Positions 27,651 to 36,389 of a stretch of 64,000 bases of DNA are shown one piece after another. Every line of letters begins with the position of its first letter. The stretch's first letter is position 1. The notes under the pieces are model-generated. The model saw only the letters and a program-made list of their open reading frames with translations. It made no database searches and had not been told where the DNA came from. Origin of the DNA: Sphingomonas sp. SCN 67-18 (lineage in GTDB: Bacteria; Pseudomonadota; Alphaproteobacteria; Sphingomonadales; Sphingomonadaceae); contig NZ_MEFG01000013.1 of NCBI RefSeq assembly GCF_001724715.1, positions 1-64,000 of the forward strand. Reading direction: 5' to 3'. The position numbers were made by a program, and so were the translations under genes.

Positions 27651-28439
27651 CTATGCGTCGATGCTGACGCCGACATGCGCGTGGACCAGGCCGCCGTCCA
27701 CCGTGATGGTGTCGCCGATCACATAATCGCCCGCCCGCGACGCCAGGTAGATGGCCGCCGCCGCCATGTCTTCCTCAGCGCCGATCCGCCCGGCGGGAAT
27801 CGCCTTGGCGACCGCATCGCCATGGTCGCGCGCCGCGCGGTTCATGTCCGACGCAAAGGCGCCGGGGGCGATGGCGGTGACGTTGATATGATCGCGCACC
27901 AGCCGCGCCGCCAGCCGCTTGGTGAGGTAGATGAGCGCGGATTTGGACGCGTGATAGCTATATGTATCCCACGGGTTCAGCCGCATCCCGTCTATCGAGG
28001 CGATGTTGATCACCTTGGCGGGGCGGCCGGCGCTGCCCGCCGCCTTCAGCTGGCCGTGCAGCGCCTGCAGCAGGAAGAAGGGCGATTTCAGGTTGAGGTC
28101 CATCACCTTGTCCCAGCCTTTTTCCGGAAACACCTCGAACGGCTCGCCCCACGCGACGCCGGCATTGTTGACGAGGATGTCCAGCGCGGGCTCCCGCTCC
28201 GCATAGGCGGCGGCGAGCGCCCGGCACCCGGCCACGGTCGACACGTCCTGCGGCAGGGCGATGCAGTTCGGCCCGAGTTCCTTCGCCGTGGCGAAGCAGG
28301 CATCGGCCTTGCGTGACGAGATATAGACCTTCGCGCCCTGGGCGACGAAGCCGGCGGCGATCCATTTGCCGATATTCTTCGACCCGCCGGTGACGAGCGC
28401 GGTGCGCCCTTCGAGCGAGAACAGCTTGCTGGTATCCAT
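27651..28439 (-). CDS. SDR-family oxidoreductase
   Basis: A 262-residue classical SDR: LVTGGSKNIGKWIAAGF (TGxxxxIG variant), NNAGVAWGEPF, Ser in NIASIDGMRLN and Tyr-Lys in YSYHASKSA. The C-terminus YVIGDTITVDGGLVHAH is the standard SDR end. An Arg after the second strand (ISSRKADAC) suggests NADP. The sequence resembles the RhlG/gluconate-dehydrogenase-like group that reduces 3-oxoacyl compounds, but the substrate is not certain. GGAGA precedes the ATG. It lies 21 bases past the acyl-CoA dehydrogenase gene in the same direction, so the two form an operon. Confidence 0.88.
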   Translation of the reverse strand: MDTSKLFSLEGRTALVTGGSKNIGKWIAAGFVAQGAKVYISSRKADACFATAKELGPNCIALPQDVSTVAGCRALAAAYAEREPALDILVNNAGVAWGEPFEVFPEKGWDKVMDLNLKSPFFLLQALHGQLKAAGSAGRPAKVINIASIDGMRLNPWDTYSYHASKSALIYLTKRLAARLVRDHINVTAIAPGAFASDMNRAARDHGDAVAKAIPAGRIGAEEDMAAAAIYLASRAGDYVIGDTITVDGGLVHAHVGVSIDA

Positions 28440-28460
28440 GATCGTCTCCGTTGCCGGGCG

Positions 28461-29603
28461 TCAGCCGCCCTGTTTGATGGTTTCGCGCGCGATGATGAGC
28501 TGCTGGATCTGGCTTGTCCCTTCATAGATGCGGAACAGCCGCACGTCGCGGTAGAGCCGTTCGATGCCGTAATCCGCGATATAGCCAGCCCCGCCGAATA
28601 TCTGCACCGCCCGGTCGGCGACGCGGCCCACCATCTCGCTGGCGAAATATTTGGCGGCGGCCGCCTCCAGCGTGATCGGATCACCCGCATCCTTGCGCCG
28701 GGCCGCGTCGAGCATCAGCGCCTGCGCGGCCATGGCCTCCGTCTTGGAATCCGCGATCATCGCCTGGATGAGCTGGAAAGCGGAAATCGGCTGGCCGAAC
28801 TGCACCCGCCCGCCGGCATAGGCGACGCAATCGGCGATCAGCCGTCCGGCGACGCCGACGCAGACCGCCGCGATGTGCAGCCGCCCCCGGTCAAGCACCC
28901 GCATCGCCACCTTGAACCCCTCGCCCTCCGCGCCGAGCATGTTGGCGGCGGGCACCGGCACGTCGTCCAGCACCACATCCGCCACCTTGGCGCCTTTCTG
29001 GCCCATCTTGCGTTCCGGTTCGCCGATGCTGACCCCCGGCAGGTCGGCCGGCATCAGAAAGGCGGAGACGCCGCGCGCGCCCTCGCCGCCGGTGCGCGCC
29101 ATCACCGTGAACAGCGAGGCGCGGTCCGCATTGGTGATGAAGCGTTTCGTGCCCGTCAGCCGATAGACGTCGCCGTCGCGCACCGCGCGGGTTTTCACCG
29201 CGCCGCTGTCCGACCCCACATCCGGCTCGGTCAGCGCAAAGCTGGTGACGATCTCTCCGCTGGCGATGCGCGGCAGCCATTCGGCCTTTTGCGCGGGGGT
29301 GCCCGCCATCACCAGCCCCTGGCTGCCGATGCCGACATTGGTGCCGAAGGCGGAGCGAAAGGCGGGCGTGGTGCGGCCCAGCTCCATCGCCACGCGGCAT
29401 TCCTCCTCCATGGTGAGGCCGATGCCGCCATATTCCGGGTCGATCGACAGGCCGAACAGGCCCATCGCCCGCATTTCGGCGATCACCGCGTCCGGCACCG
29501 AATCGTCGGCCTCCACCTGCGCCTCCAGCGGGCGCAGCCTTTCCGTTACGTAACGGCGGATGGTGGTGATCAACGCATCGAAAGTTTCGCTGTCCAAAGC
29601 CAT
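28461..29603 (-). CDS. Acyl-CoA dehydrogenase (short/medium-chain type)
   Basis: A 380-residue FAD enzyme with all family motifs: FALTEPDVGSDSGAV, KRFITNADRASLF, FGQPISAFQLIQAMIAD and GGAGYIADYGIERLYRDVRLFRIYEGTSQIQ. The catalytic Glu is the one in IYEGT, as in medium-chain dehydrogenases, so the enzyme should be active. It oxidises an acyl-CoA of unknown chain. It is the first gene of an operon with the SDR downstream. A 14-base palindrome CCGTTACGTAACGG lies within its first codons (29543-29556). Confidence 0.92.
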   Translation of the reverse strand: MALDSETFDALITTIRRYVTERLRPLEAQVEADDSVPDAVIAEMRAMGLFGLSIDPEYGGIGLTMEEECRVAMELGRTTPAFRSAFGTNVGIGSQGLVMAGTPAQKAEWLPRIASGEIVTSFALTEPDVGSDSGAVKTRAVRDGDVYRLTGTKRFITNADRASLFTVMARTGGEGARGVSAFLMPADLPGVSIGEPERKMGQKGAKVADVVLDDVPVPAANMLGAEGEGFKVAMRVLDRGRLHIAAVCVGVAGRLIADCVAYAGGRVQFGQPISAFQLIQAMIADSKTEAMAAQALMLDAARRKDAGDPITLEAAAAKYFASEMVGRVADRAVQIFGGAGYIADYGIERLYRDVRLFRIYEGTSQIQQLIIARETIKQGG

Positions 29604-29781
29604 GGTTCGTCCCGCGATTTTCCTTTGATTGACGCCGCATCGGCGGTGCCGTCAAGAGCCGCCGCCCGCGCGATTCGCGGCCATGGGGCGATGCGGCACG
29701 GGTTCCGTAGCGGCGCGCGCACCGCCGTTGACCGAAGCCCGGAGCGCCATAGACTGGCGGCAAGCGACAGGAGAGACGAGG

Positions 29782-30612
29782 ATGCGGTTCGACGGCAAGA
29801 CGGCAGTGGTGACGGGCGGCGCATCCGGCATCGGCAAGGCCACGGCGCTGCGCTTCGCGAGCGAGGGCGCGCGCGTGTTCATCGGCGATATCGACGAGGC
29901 GGGCGGCGCGGCGCTGGCCGATGCGTCCGGCGGGGCGATCAGCTTCCTGCGCACCGACGTGACTTCGGAAACGAACATCAAGGCGCTGCTCGCCGCCGCA
30001 GACGCGGATTCGGGCGTCGACATCCTGTTCAACAATGCGGGCGCCGGCGGCGCGCGCGAGACGATCGACGAGATCAGCGCCGAGGCGTGGGACGCCACCA
30101 TGGCGCTGCTGCTGCGCTCCGTTGCGCTGGGCATCCGCCATGCCGCACCGTTGATGGCGAAGCGCGGCGGCGGTGCCATCGTCAACACGGCTTCCGTCGC
30201 CGCAACGCAGACCGGGGCCGCGCCCACCGCCTATTCGGTGGCGAAGGCGGGCGTGCTGCACCTGACCAAGCTCGCCGCGGCGGACCTCGCCAAATCGCGC
30301 ATCCGGGTGAACGCGGTCTGCCCCGGCTTCATCACCACCAACATCTTCACCTCCGCCGTGGGACTGGAAGGCGAGAAGAAGGCGATGGCGGACCAGATGA
30401 TCGCCGCGCTGGCCGCCACCACCCAGCCGGTCGCCCGCGCCGGGAAAGGCGAGGACATTGCCGCCGCCGTCGCCTTTCTGGCGAGCGAGGACGCGTCCTT
30501 CATCACCGGCACCCATATATTGGTGGACGGCGGGATGCAGATCGGCCCCAAGCATAGCTGGGACCCGCAGACGCCGGGCCTGTTCGAGGCGCTGGGCGCG
30601 CTGGCGCAATAG
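29782..30612 (+). CDS. SDR-family oxidoreductase
   Basis: A 276-residue SDR: VVTGGASGIGKATALRFA, an Asp after the second strand (IGDIDEAGG) pointing to NAD, NNAGAGG, Ser in NTASVAATQTG and Tyr-Lys in YSVAKAG, ending with ITGTHILVDGGMQIGP. The extra 25 residues at the C-terminus after the usual DGG motif are modestly unusual. It is followed nine bases later by a GPH-family transporter, so the pair probably handles one imported compound. A GGAG-type ribosome site (GGAGAGACGAGG) precedes the ATG. Confidence 0.88.
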   Translation: MRFDGKTAVVTGGASGIGKATALRFASEGARVFIGDIDEAGGAALADASGGAISFLRTDVTSETNIKALLAAADADSGVDILFNNAGAGGARETIDEISAEAWDATMALLLRSVALGIRHAAPLMAKRGGGAIVNTASVAATQTGAAPTAYSVAKAGVLHLTKLAAADLAKSRIRVNAVCPGFITTNIFTSAVGLEGEKKAMADQMIAALAATTQPVARAGKGEDIAAAVAFLASEDASFITGTHILVDGGMQIGPKHSWDPQTPGLFEALGALAQ

Positions 30613-30621
30613 GCGCGCCGG

Positions 30622-32049
30622 ATGACGGCCATTCCGCTCCGCACCAAGCTGGCCTACGGCTTCGGCGCGGTCGCCTATGGCATCAAGGACAACGGTTTTT
30701 CCGTCTTCCTGCTGCTGTTCTACAATCAGGTGATCGGCCTGCCCGCCGACCAGGTGGGGCTGGCGATCATGATCGCGCTGCTCGTCGATGCGCTGATCGA
30801 CCCGGTGGTCGGGCATCTTTCGGACCAGACGCACAGCCGATGGGGCCGCCGCCACCCGTGGCTCTATGCCTCCGCCATCCCCATCGCGCTGGTGTGGATC
30901 GCGCTGTGGAACCCGCCGGCCGCCAGCCAGGGCGCGGTCTTCGCCTGGCTGATCGTCGTCTCCATCCTCGTGCGCGCGGTGCTTTCCTGCTACGAAGTGC
31001 CGTCACTAGCGCTCGCGCCCGAAATCACCCGCGATTATCATGAGCGCACGCTGGTGCTGCGCTACCGCTTCCTGTTCGGCTGGGCGGGCGGGCTGTTGAT
31101 GCTGGTCCTCGCCTTCGGAGTGCTGCTGACGCCGGGGCCGGGCTATCCGGTGGGGCAGCTCAACCCGGCGGGCTATCATCGCTTCGCCGCCGTGGGCGCG
31201 GTGCTGATGCTGGTGGCGGTGCTGATCTCCGCCATCGGCACCCACCGGCTGCTCGCCCGCCTGCCCGCCAGCGCGCCGGAACGGCTGCCGCTGGGCGCCA
31301 CATTCCGCGCGATCGGCCACACCCTCGCCAACCGGCCGTTCCTCATTTTGATGGCGGCCGGCATCTTCGCCTATGCCAATCAGGGCATCACCTTCGCCCT
31401 CGCCAATTACCTGCTGCTCTATGTCTGGGAATTTCCCAAGGCGGCGTTCGTCATATACGCGATCACCCTGTTCGGCGGCGTGGTGATCGCCTTTCTCTGC
31501 GTTCCCGCGCTTTCGCGCCTGTTGGGCAAGAAGGATGCCGCCGCGCTGTGCGCCGTGCTGGCGATGGTGCTGGGCACGCTGCCCTACTGGCTGCGCGTCG
31601 CCGGGCTGTTCCCGGCCAACGGCACGCCGCTGGCGATGCCGCTGTTCCTGCTGCTGGTCGGCCTTTCCACCGGCGCGGGCGTGTGCGTGATGATCCTCAC
31701 CACGTCGATGATGGCGGACGTGACCGAGGCATCGGAGGCGCGCACCGGCAAGCGCAATGAGGGGCTGTTCTTCGCCGGTTATTTCTTCATGCAGAAATGC
31801 GTGACCGGCATCGGCATCTTCCTGTCCGGATCGCTGCTGGCGTGGATCGGCTTTCCCGCGGACGCGCAGCCCGGCGGCGTGGCGACGGAGGTGATTCACC
31901 GGCTGGCGCTGTCCTTCGCGGCGCTCACCCTGCTGTTCGGGCTGGTCGGCGCATGGTGCTACACCCGTTTCCCCTTTGGTCGCGAAGACCATGAACGGCG
32001 ATTGCGCCAGCTTGCCGTAACGGCGGCGGCGGAAGAACGGGAAATATGA
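30622..32049 (+). CDS. MFS transporter, glycoside-pentoside-hexuronide (GPH) cation symporter type
   Basis: A 475-residue membrane protein with about twelve hydrophobic segments. The opening LAYGFGAVAYGIKDNGFSVFLLLFYNQVIGL and the loop DPVVGHLSDQTHSRWGRRHPW are the GPH/MelB signatures. Members usually symport sugars, but many in sphingomonad catabolic clusters have unknown substrates. It follows the SDR by nine bases and precedes the ACAD10/11-type operon, so its substrate may be an acid or hydroxy compound degraded by the neighbours; that is inference. Confidence 0.88.
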   Translation: MTAIPLRTKLAYGFGAVAYGIKDNGFSVFLLLFYNQVIGLPADQVGLAIMIALLVDALIDPVVGHLSDQTHSRWGRRHPWLYASAIPIALVWIALWNPPAASQGAVFAWLIVVSILVRAVLSCYEVPSLALAPEITRDYHERTLVLRYRFLFGWAGGLLMLVLAFGVLLTPGPGYPVGQLNPAGYHRFAAVGAVLMLVAVLISAIGTHRLLARLPASAPERLPLGATFRAIGHTLANRPFLILMAAGIFAYANQGITFALANYLLLYVWEFPKAAFVIYAITLFGGVVIAFLCVPALSRLLGKKDAAALCAVLAMVLGTLPYWLRVAGLFPANGTPLAMPLFLLLVGLSTGAGVCVMILTTSMMADVTEASEARTGKRNEGLFFAGYFFMQKCVTGIGIFLSGSLLAWIGFPADAQPGGVATEVIHRLALSFAALTLLFGLVGAWCYTRFPFGREDHERRLRQLAVTAAAEEREI

Positions 32050-32125
32050 GGAATTCCGCGCGTTCCGGGCTGGAATTTCGCCCCGCCGCCTGACACAATC
32101 GGCCCCATAGACGGAGTCTCGCACC

Positions 32126-33403
32126 ATGGATTTCAACCCCACCGAACGGCAGAGCTACTGGCGCGACCGCGTGCGCGCCTTCATCGAGGCGGAGGTTCGG
32201 CCGGGCATGGACGCCTACCGCGCCCAGCAGGCGGAGGGCGGGCGCTGGAAAGTGCTGCCGGTGATCGAGCAGCTGAAGGCGAAGGCGAAGGCGGCGGGCA
32301 TCTGGAACCTGTTCATGCCCCCTTCCTCCGGCCACGCGCCGGTGGATGACAGCTTCGCCTTCGACGGCCCCGGCCTGACCAACCTGGAATATGCGCTCTG
32401 CGCCGAGGAGATGGGGCGGATCGAATGGGCGTCGGAGGTGTTCAACTGCGCCGCGCCGGACACCGGCAACATGGAGGTGCTGCACCGCTACGGCACCCGC
32501 GCGCAGAAGGACCGCTGGCTGAAGCCGCTGATGGAGGGGGAGATCCGTTCCGCCTTCCTGATGACCGAGCCAGCCGTCGCCTCGTCCGACGCGACCAACA
32601 TCGAGACGCGGATCGAGCGGGACGGCGACGATTATGTCGTCAACGGCCGCAAATGGTGGTCTTCCGGCGCGGGCGACCCGCGCTGCGCCGTCACCATATT
32701 GATGGGCAAGACGGATTTCGGCGCGCAGCGCCACGCCCAGCAATCGATGATCCTGGTGCCCATGGACGCGCCGGGCATCACCGTGCTCCGCCACCTGCCG
32801 GTATTCGGTTATGACGACGCGCCGCACGGCCATATGGAGATCGAGCTGAAGGACGTGCGCGTGCCCGCCGATGCCATATTGCTGGGCGAAGGGCGCGGTT
32901 TCGAGATCGCGCAGGGGCGGCTGGGGCCGGGCCGCATCCACCATTGCATGCGCACCATCGGCGCGGCGGAGGAGGCGCTCGCCAAGATGAGCCGGCGGCT
33001 GCTGTCCCGCGTCGCCTTCGGCAAGGCCATCGCCGAACATAGCGTTTGGGAACAGCGCGTAGCCGAGGCGCGGATCGACATTGAGATGACCCGGCTGCTC
33101 TGCCTCAAGGCCGCCGACATGATGGACAAGGCGGGCAACAAGGCCGCGCAGGCCGAGATCGCGATGATCAAGGTCGCCGCGCCGCGCATGGCGCTGAGGA
33201 TCATCGACGACGCCATCCAGGCGCATGGCGGCGCCGGGGTGAGCGAGGATTTCGGGCTGGCCAAGGCCTATGCCGGCATCCGCACCCTGCGGCTGGCGGA
33301 CGGGCCGGACGAGGTGCACAACCGCGCCGTCGCGCGGATCGAGTTCGGCAAGTATGGCGGGCGCGACGCGATTGCCGCCGCACGGGCCGCGTCCGGGCGG
33401 TGA
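32126..33403 (+). CDS. ACAD10/11-like acyl-CoA dehydrogenase
   Basis: A 425-residue acyl-CoA dehydrogenase homologue. It is longer than ordinary members and ends with [20 protein letters not shown], the motif of the ACAD10/ACAD11 and LvaC branch, where the usual YEGT catalytic Glu is absent. FAD-related segments are [27 protein letters not shown] and [20 protein letters not shown]. Known members act on phosphorylated 4-hydroxyacyl-CoA made by an APH-fold kinase, and such a kinase is encoded two genes downstream. It is the first gene of a five-gene operon; the stop overlaps the GTG start of the alcohol dehydrogenase. Confidence 0.88.
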   Translation: MDFNPTERQSYWRDRVRAFIEAEVRPGMDAYRAQQAEGGRWKVLPVIEQLKAKAKAAGIWNLFMPPSSGHAPVDDSFAFDGPGLTNLEYALCAEEMGRIEWASEVFNCAAPDTGNMEVLHRYGTRAQKDRWLKPLMEGEIRSAFLMTEPAVASSDATNIETRIERDGDDYVVNGRKWWSSGAGDPRCAVTILMGKTDFGAQRHAQQSMILVPMDAPGITVLRHLPVFGYDDAPHGHMEIELKDVRVPADAILLGEGRGFEIAQGRLGPGRIHHCMRTIGAAEEALAKMSRRLLSRVAFGKAIAEHSVWEQRVAEARIDIEMTRLLCLKAADMMDKAGNKAAQAEIAMIKVAAPRMALRIIDDAIQAHGGAGVSEDFGLAKAYAGIRTLRLADGPDEVHNRAVARIEFGKYGGRDAIAAARAASGR

Positions 33404-34482
33404 AGGCCGCCATCCTCTCCCGGCCCGGCGATCCCCTCACCATCGAGGATGTCCGGATTGCCGACCCCGCCCCGCGCGAGGTGCTGATCCGCACGGCGGC
33501 CGTTGGCGTCTGCCGGTCCGACCTGCATTTCGTCGACGGGGCCTATCCCCACCCGATGCCGACCATTCCGGGGCATGAAGCCGCCGGCATCGTCGAGGCG
33601 GTGGGCAGCGAAGTGACCATGGTGAAGCCGGGCGATGCCGTCGTCACCTGCCTCAGCGCCTTTTGCGGCCAGTGCGAACAATGCGTTACCGGCCATCTTT
33701 CGCTCTGCACCGACGCCGGGCTGAAACGCGCCAGGGGCCAGCCGCCGCGCCTGATGCTGGGCGATACGCCCGTCCACCAGATGCTGAACCTCAGCGCCTA
33801 TGCGGAACAGATGCTGGTCCACGAACATGCCTGCGTCGCCATCGATCCGGCGATGCCGCTGGACCGCGCCTGCGTGATCGGCTGCGCGGTGACGACGGGC
33901 GCTGGCGCGATCTTCCATGCCGCCGCCATCTCGCCGGGCGAAAATGTGGCGGTGGTCGGCTGCGGCGGCATCGGGCTGGCGGCGGTCAATGCCGCGCGGA
34001 TCGCCGGGGCGGGGCGGATCGTGGCGATAGACCCGGTGCCGGAGAAGCGCGCGCTCGCGCTGAAGCTGGGCGCGACGGACGTTATCGACGCCGCATCCGA
34101 AACGGCGGCGGCGGAGGTGGTGGAACTGACCCGGGGCGGCGTCCACCACGCCATCGAGGCGGTGGGGCGGCCGGCATCGGGCGATCTCGCCGTGGCGACG
34201 CTGAGGCGCGGCGGCACAGCGACCATATTGGGCATGATGCCGCTGGACCATAAGGTGGGGCTGTCCGCGCTCGACCTGCTTGCCAGCAAGAAGCTGCAGG
34301 GCGCGCTGATGGGCGGCAACCGCTTCCCGGTGGACATTCCCCGGCTGGTCGATTTTTACATGCGCGGCCTGCTGGACCTGAACAGCATCATCGCCGAGCG
34401 GATTCCGCTGGAACGGATCAACGATGCGTTCGCGGCGCTGCGCAAGGGCGATTCCACCCGGTCCGTGGTGACATTCGCATGA
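33400..34482 (+). CDS. Zinc-dependent alcohol dehydrogenase
   Basis: A 360-residue medium-chain dehydrogenase. Catalytic-zinc ligands appear in [15 protein letters not shown] and IGCAVTTG, and the structural zinc cluster in [15 protein letters not shown]. The NAD-binding motif is [12 protein letters not shown], followed by an acidic residue (AIDPV), so NAD is expected. It resembles the class III/aryl-alcohol group. The start is GTG, overlapping the preceding TGA, and its own TGA overlaps the kinase ATG, so it is translationally coupled on both sides. It may oxidise an alcohol substrate into the pathway. Confidence 0.9.
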   Translation: MKAAILSRPGDPLTIEDVRIADPAPREVLIRTAAVGVCRSDLHFVDGAYPHPMPTIPGHEAAGIVEAVGSEVTMVKPGDAVVTCLSAFCGQCEQCVTGHLSLCTDAGLKRARGQPPRLMLGDTPVHQMLNLSAYAEQMLVHEHACVAIDPAMPLDRACVIGCAVTTGAGAIFHAAAISPGENVAVVGCGGIGLAAVNAARIAGAGRIVAIDPVPEKRALALKLGATDVIDAASETAAAEVVELTRGGVHHAIEAVGRPASGDLAVATLRRGGTATILGMMPLDHKVGLSALDLLASKKLQGALMGGNRFPVDIPRLVDFYMRGLLDLNSIIAERIPLERINDAFAALRKGDSTRSVVTFA

Positions 34483-35549
34483 CCATCGACGCCCAATCCA
34501 CCATGGTCGGCACCACCGAGGTGCCGGAGAAGGACCGGCTGGACGAGGCGCGGCTGACCGCATGGATGGCGGCCAATGTGGCGGGCTTCGCCGGGCCGAT
34601 CCGCCTGTCCAAGTTCAAGGGCGGCCAATCCAACCCCACCTATCGCATCGACACGCCGGGCGCGGCCTATGTGCTGCGCCGCAAGCCCTTTGGCCCGCTG
34701 CTGCCGTCCGCCCATGCCGTGGACCGCGAATATCGGGTGATCGCGGCGCTGCACCCCACCGGATTTCCCGTCGCCCGGCCCTATGGGCTGTGCACGGACG
34801 AAGGCGTGATCGGATCGATGTTCTACGTCATGGGCCTGGCGGAGGGCCGCAACCTCTGGGACGGATCGCTGCCCGGCTTCGCGCCCGCCGAGCGGCGCGG
34901 CATCTATGAGGCGATGATCGACACCATGGCGGCGCTCCACGCCGTCGATCCGGCGGCGGTCGGCCTTGGCGATTACGGCAAGCCCGGCAATTATTTCGAG
35001 CGGCAGGTGGCGCGCTGGACCAAGCAATATCGCGCGGCTGAAACGGAGACGATCCCTGAGGTGGACCGGCTGATCGACTGGCTGCCGCGCACCCTGCCCC
35101 CGCAGGACCGCAGCACCATTGTCCACGGCGATTACCGCATCGACAACCTGATCTTTTCGGCGGACGCGCCAAAAGTGGCGGCGGTGCTCGACTGGGAGCT
35201 TTCCACGCTCGGCGATCCGCTGGCCGATTTCTCGTATCTGCTGATGAACTGGGTGACGCAGCCGGAGGGCCGATCCGGCATTGCCGGGCTTGACCTGGAC
35301 GCGCTGGGCATCCCCACGCTGGACGCGGCGGTGGCGCGTTATTGCGCCGCGACCGGGCGGAGCGGGCTGCCGGACCTCAACTGGTATTTCAGCTATAATC
35401 TGTTCCGGCTGACCGGCATCGTCCAGGGCATCAAGAAACGGGTGATCGACGGCACCGCATCGAGCGCGCAGGCGGCGGCGATGGCGGAACGGGTGCCGCA
35501 TCTGGCGGCAGCGAGCTGGCGCTTCGCGGTGCTGGCGGGCGCGGAATAG
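34479..35549 (+). CDS. APH-fold phosphotransferase (ACAD10/11, LvaA-like kinase)
   Basis: A 356-residue aminoglycoside-phosphotransferase-fold kinase. The nucleotide loop is [12 protein letters not shown], the invariant Lys-type residue sits in YVLRRKP, the catalytic loop is [12 protein letters not shown] and the metal-binding motif is [15 protein letters not shown]. This is the variant fused to, or paired with, ACAD10/11-type dehydrogenases in animals and bacteria, where it phosphorylates the 4-hydroxyl of 4-hydroxyacyl-CoA. It lies in one operon with such a dehydrogenase. Antibiotic modification is unlikely in this setting. Confidence 0.88.
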   Translation: MTIDAQSTMVGTTEVPEKDRLDEARLTAWMAANVAGFAGPIRLSKFKGGQSNPTYRIDTPGAAYVLRRKPFGPLLPSAHAVDREYRVIAALHPTGFPVARPYGLCTDEGVIGSMFYVMGLAEGRNLWDGSLPGFAPAERRGIYEAMIDTMAALHAVDPAAVGLGDYGKPGNYFERQVARWTKQYRAAETETIPEVDRLIDWLPRTLPPQDRSTIVHGDYRIDNLIFSADAPKVAAVLDWELSTLGDPLADFSYLLMNWVTQPEGRSGIAGLDLDALGIPTLDAAVARYCAATGRSGLPDLNWYFSYNLFRLTGIVQGIKKRVIDGTASSAQAAAMAERVPHLAAASWRFAVLAGAE

Positions 35550-35563
35550 GAAGGCGGAACGAT

Positions 35564-36361
35564 ATGAGGCTGGACGGCAAGAGCGCGATCGTCACCGGGG
35601 CGGGATCCGGCATCGGCCAGGCGACGGCGCTGCGTTTCGCGGCGGAAGGCGCGCGGCTGGTGATCGGGGACATCAGCGCGGGCGTGGACGAAACGGCGGC
35701 GATGATCACGGAGGCCGGCGGCACCGCCCATGCGATGCGGATCGACGCGGGCAGCGAGGAGGATGTGCAGGCGCTGGTCGGCGCGGCGGTGGCGCGGCAC
35801 GGCGGGCTGGACGTCGCCTATGCCAATGCCGGCGTTTCCGGCGGGCTGACCGGCATTTTCGACCATAGCGTGGCGGAATGGGAGGCGATCCTCAGGACCA
35901 ACCTGATCGGCCCCTTCCTCGTCATCAAACATGCAGCGCCGGAAATGATGAAGCGCGGCAAGGGGTCGATCATCTGCACCGCCAGCGTCGCGGGGCTGCG
36001 CTCAGGCGCGGGGTGCCCGGCCTATTCCGCGTCGAAGGCGGGCGTCATCAATCTGGTGATGACGGCGGCGCAGCAGCTTTCGGCCACAAATGTGCGCGTC
36101 AACGCCATCTGCCCCGGGCTGATCCAGACCGGCATGACCCAGCGCGCCTTCGACTATGCGGCGGAAAAGGGCGTCACTGACCGCATCGGCCGCCTCAACC
36201 CGCTGCGCCGCGCCGGCCAGCCGGACGAGATCGCCAACATGGCGCTGTTCCTGGCGTCCGACGAAGCCAGCTATGTCAACGGCCAGGCCATCGCCGTCGA
36301 TGGCGGCCTCTCTTCATCTCACCCGGTCACGCGACAGGAAACCGGCAAGACCGCCGCCTGA
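35564..36361 (+). CDS. SDR-family oxidoreductase
   Basis: A 265-residue [21 protein letters not shown], Asp after the second strand (IGDISAG), a catalytic Ser in [11 protein letters not shown] and Tyr-Lys in YSASKAG, ending [18 protein letters not shown]. The usual NNAG is read as YANAGVSGG. It is fourth in the operon, 14 bases after the kinase and 28 before the FadB-like gene. A role as NAD-dependent hydroxyacyl-CoA dehydrogenase of the pathway is plausible; the FadB-like protein has its own dehydrogenase domain, so the SDR may act on a different hydroxyl position. Confidence 0.88.
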   Translation: MRLDGKSAIVTGAGSGIGQATALRFAAEGARLVIGDISAGVDETAAMITEAGGTAHAMRIDAGSEEDVQALVGAAVARHGGLDVAYANAGVSGGLTGIFDHSVAEWEAILRTNLIGPFLVIKHAAPEMMKRGKGSIICTASVAGLRSGAGCPAYSASKAGVINLVMTAAQQLSATNVRVNAICPGLIQTGMTQRAFDYAAEKGVTDRIGRLNPLRRAGQPDEIANMALFLASDEASYVNGQAIAVDGGLSSSHPVTRQETGKTAA

Positions 36362-36389
36362 CGCGCCCCACCATCCCGAAAGGACCGCA

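Noticed and set aside
28461-29603. Possible loss of catalytic Glu in the second acyl-CoA dehydrogenase (GTSQIQ rather than GTSEIQ)
   Set aside because: In medium-chain type enzymes the base is the Glu of IYEGT, which is present; Gln at the later position is common.
28891-30855. 654-residue minus-strand frame
   Set aside because: Runs across three recognisable genes (acyl-CoA dehydrogenase, SDR, symporter) in another frame; no motif of its own.
34479-35549. Aminoglycoside resistance gene
   Set aside because: The fold is shared, but operon context and the ACAD10/11-type kinase motifs point to acyl-CoA metabolism.
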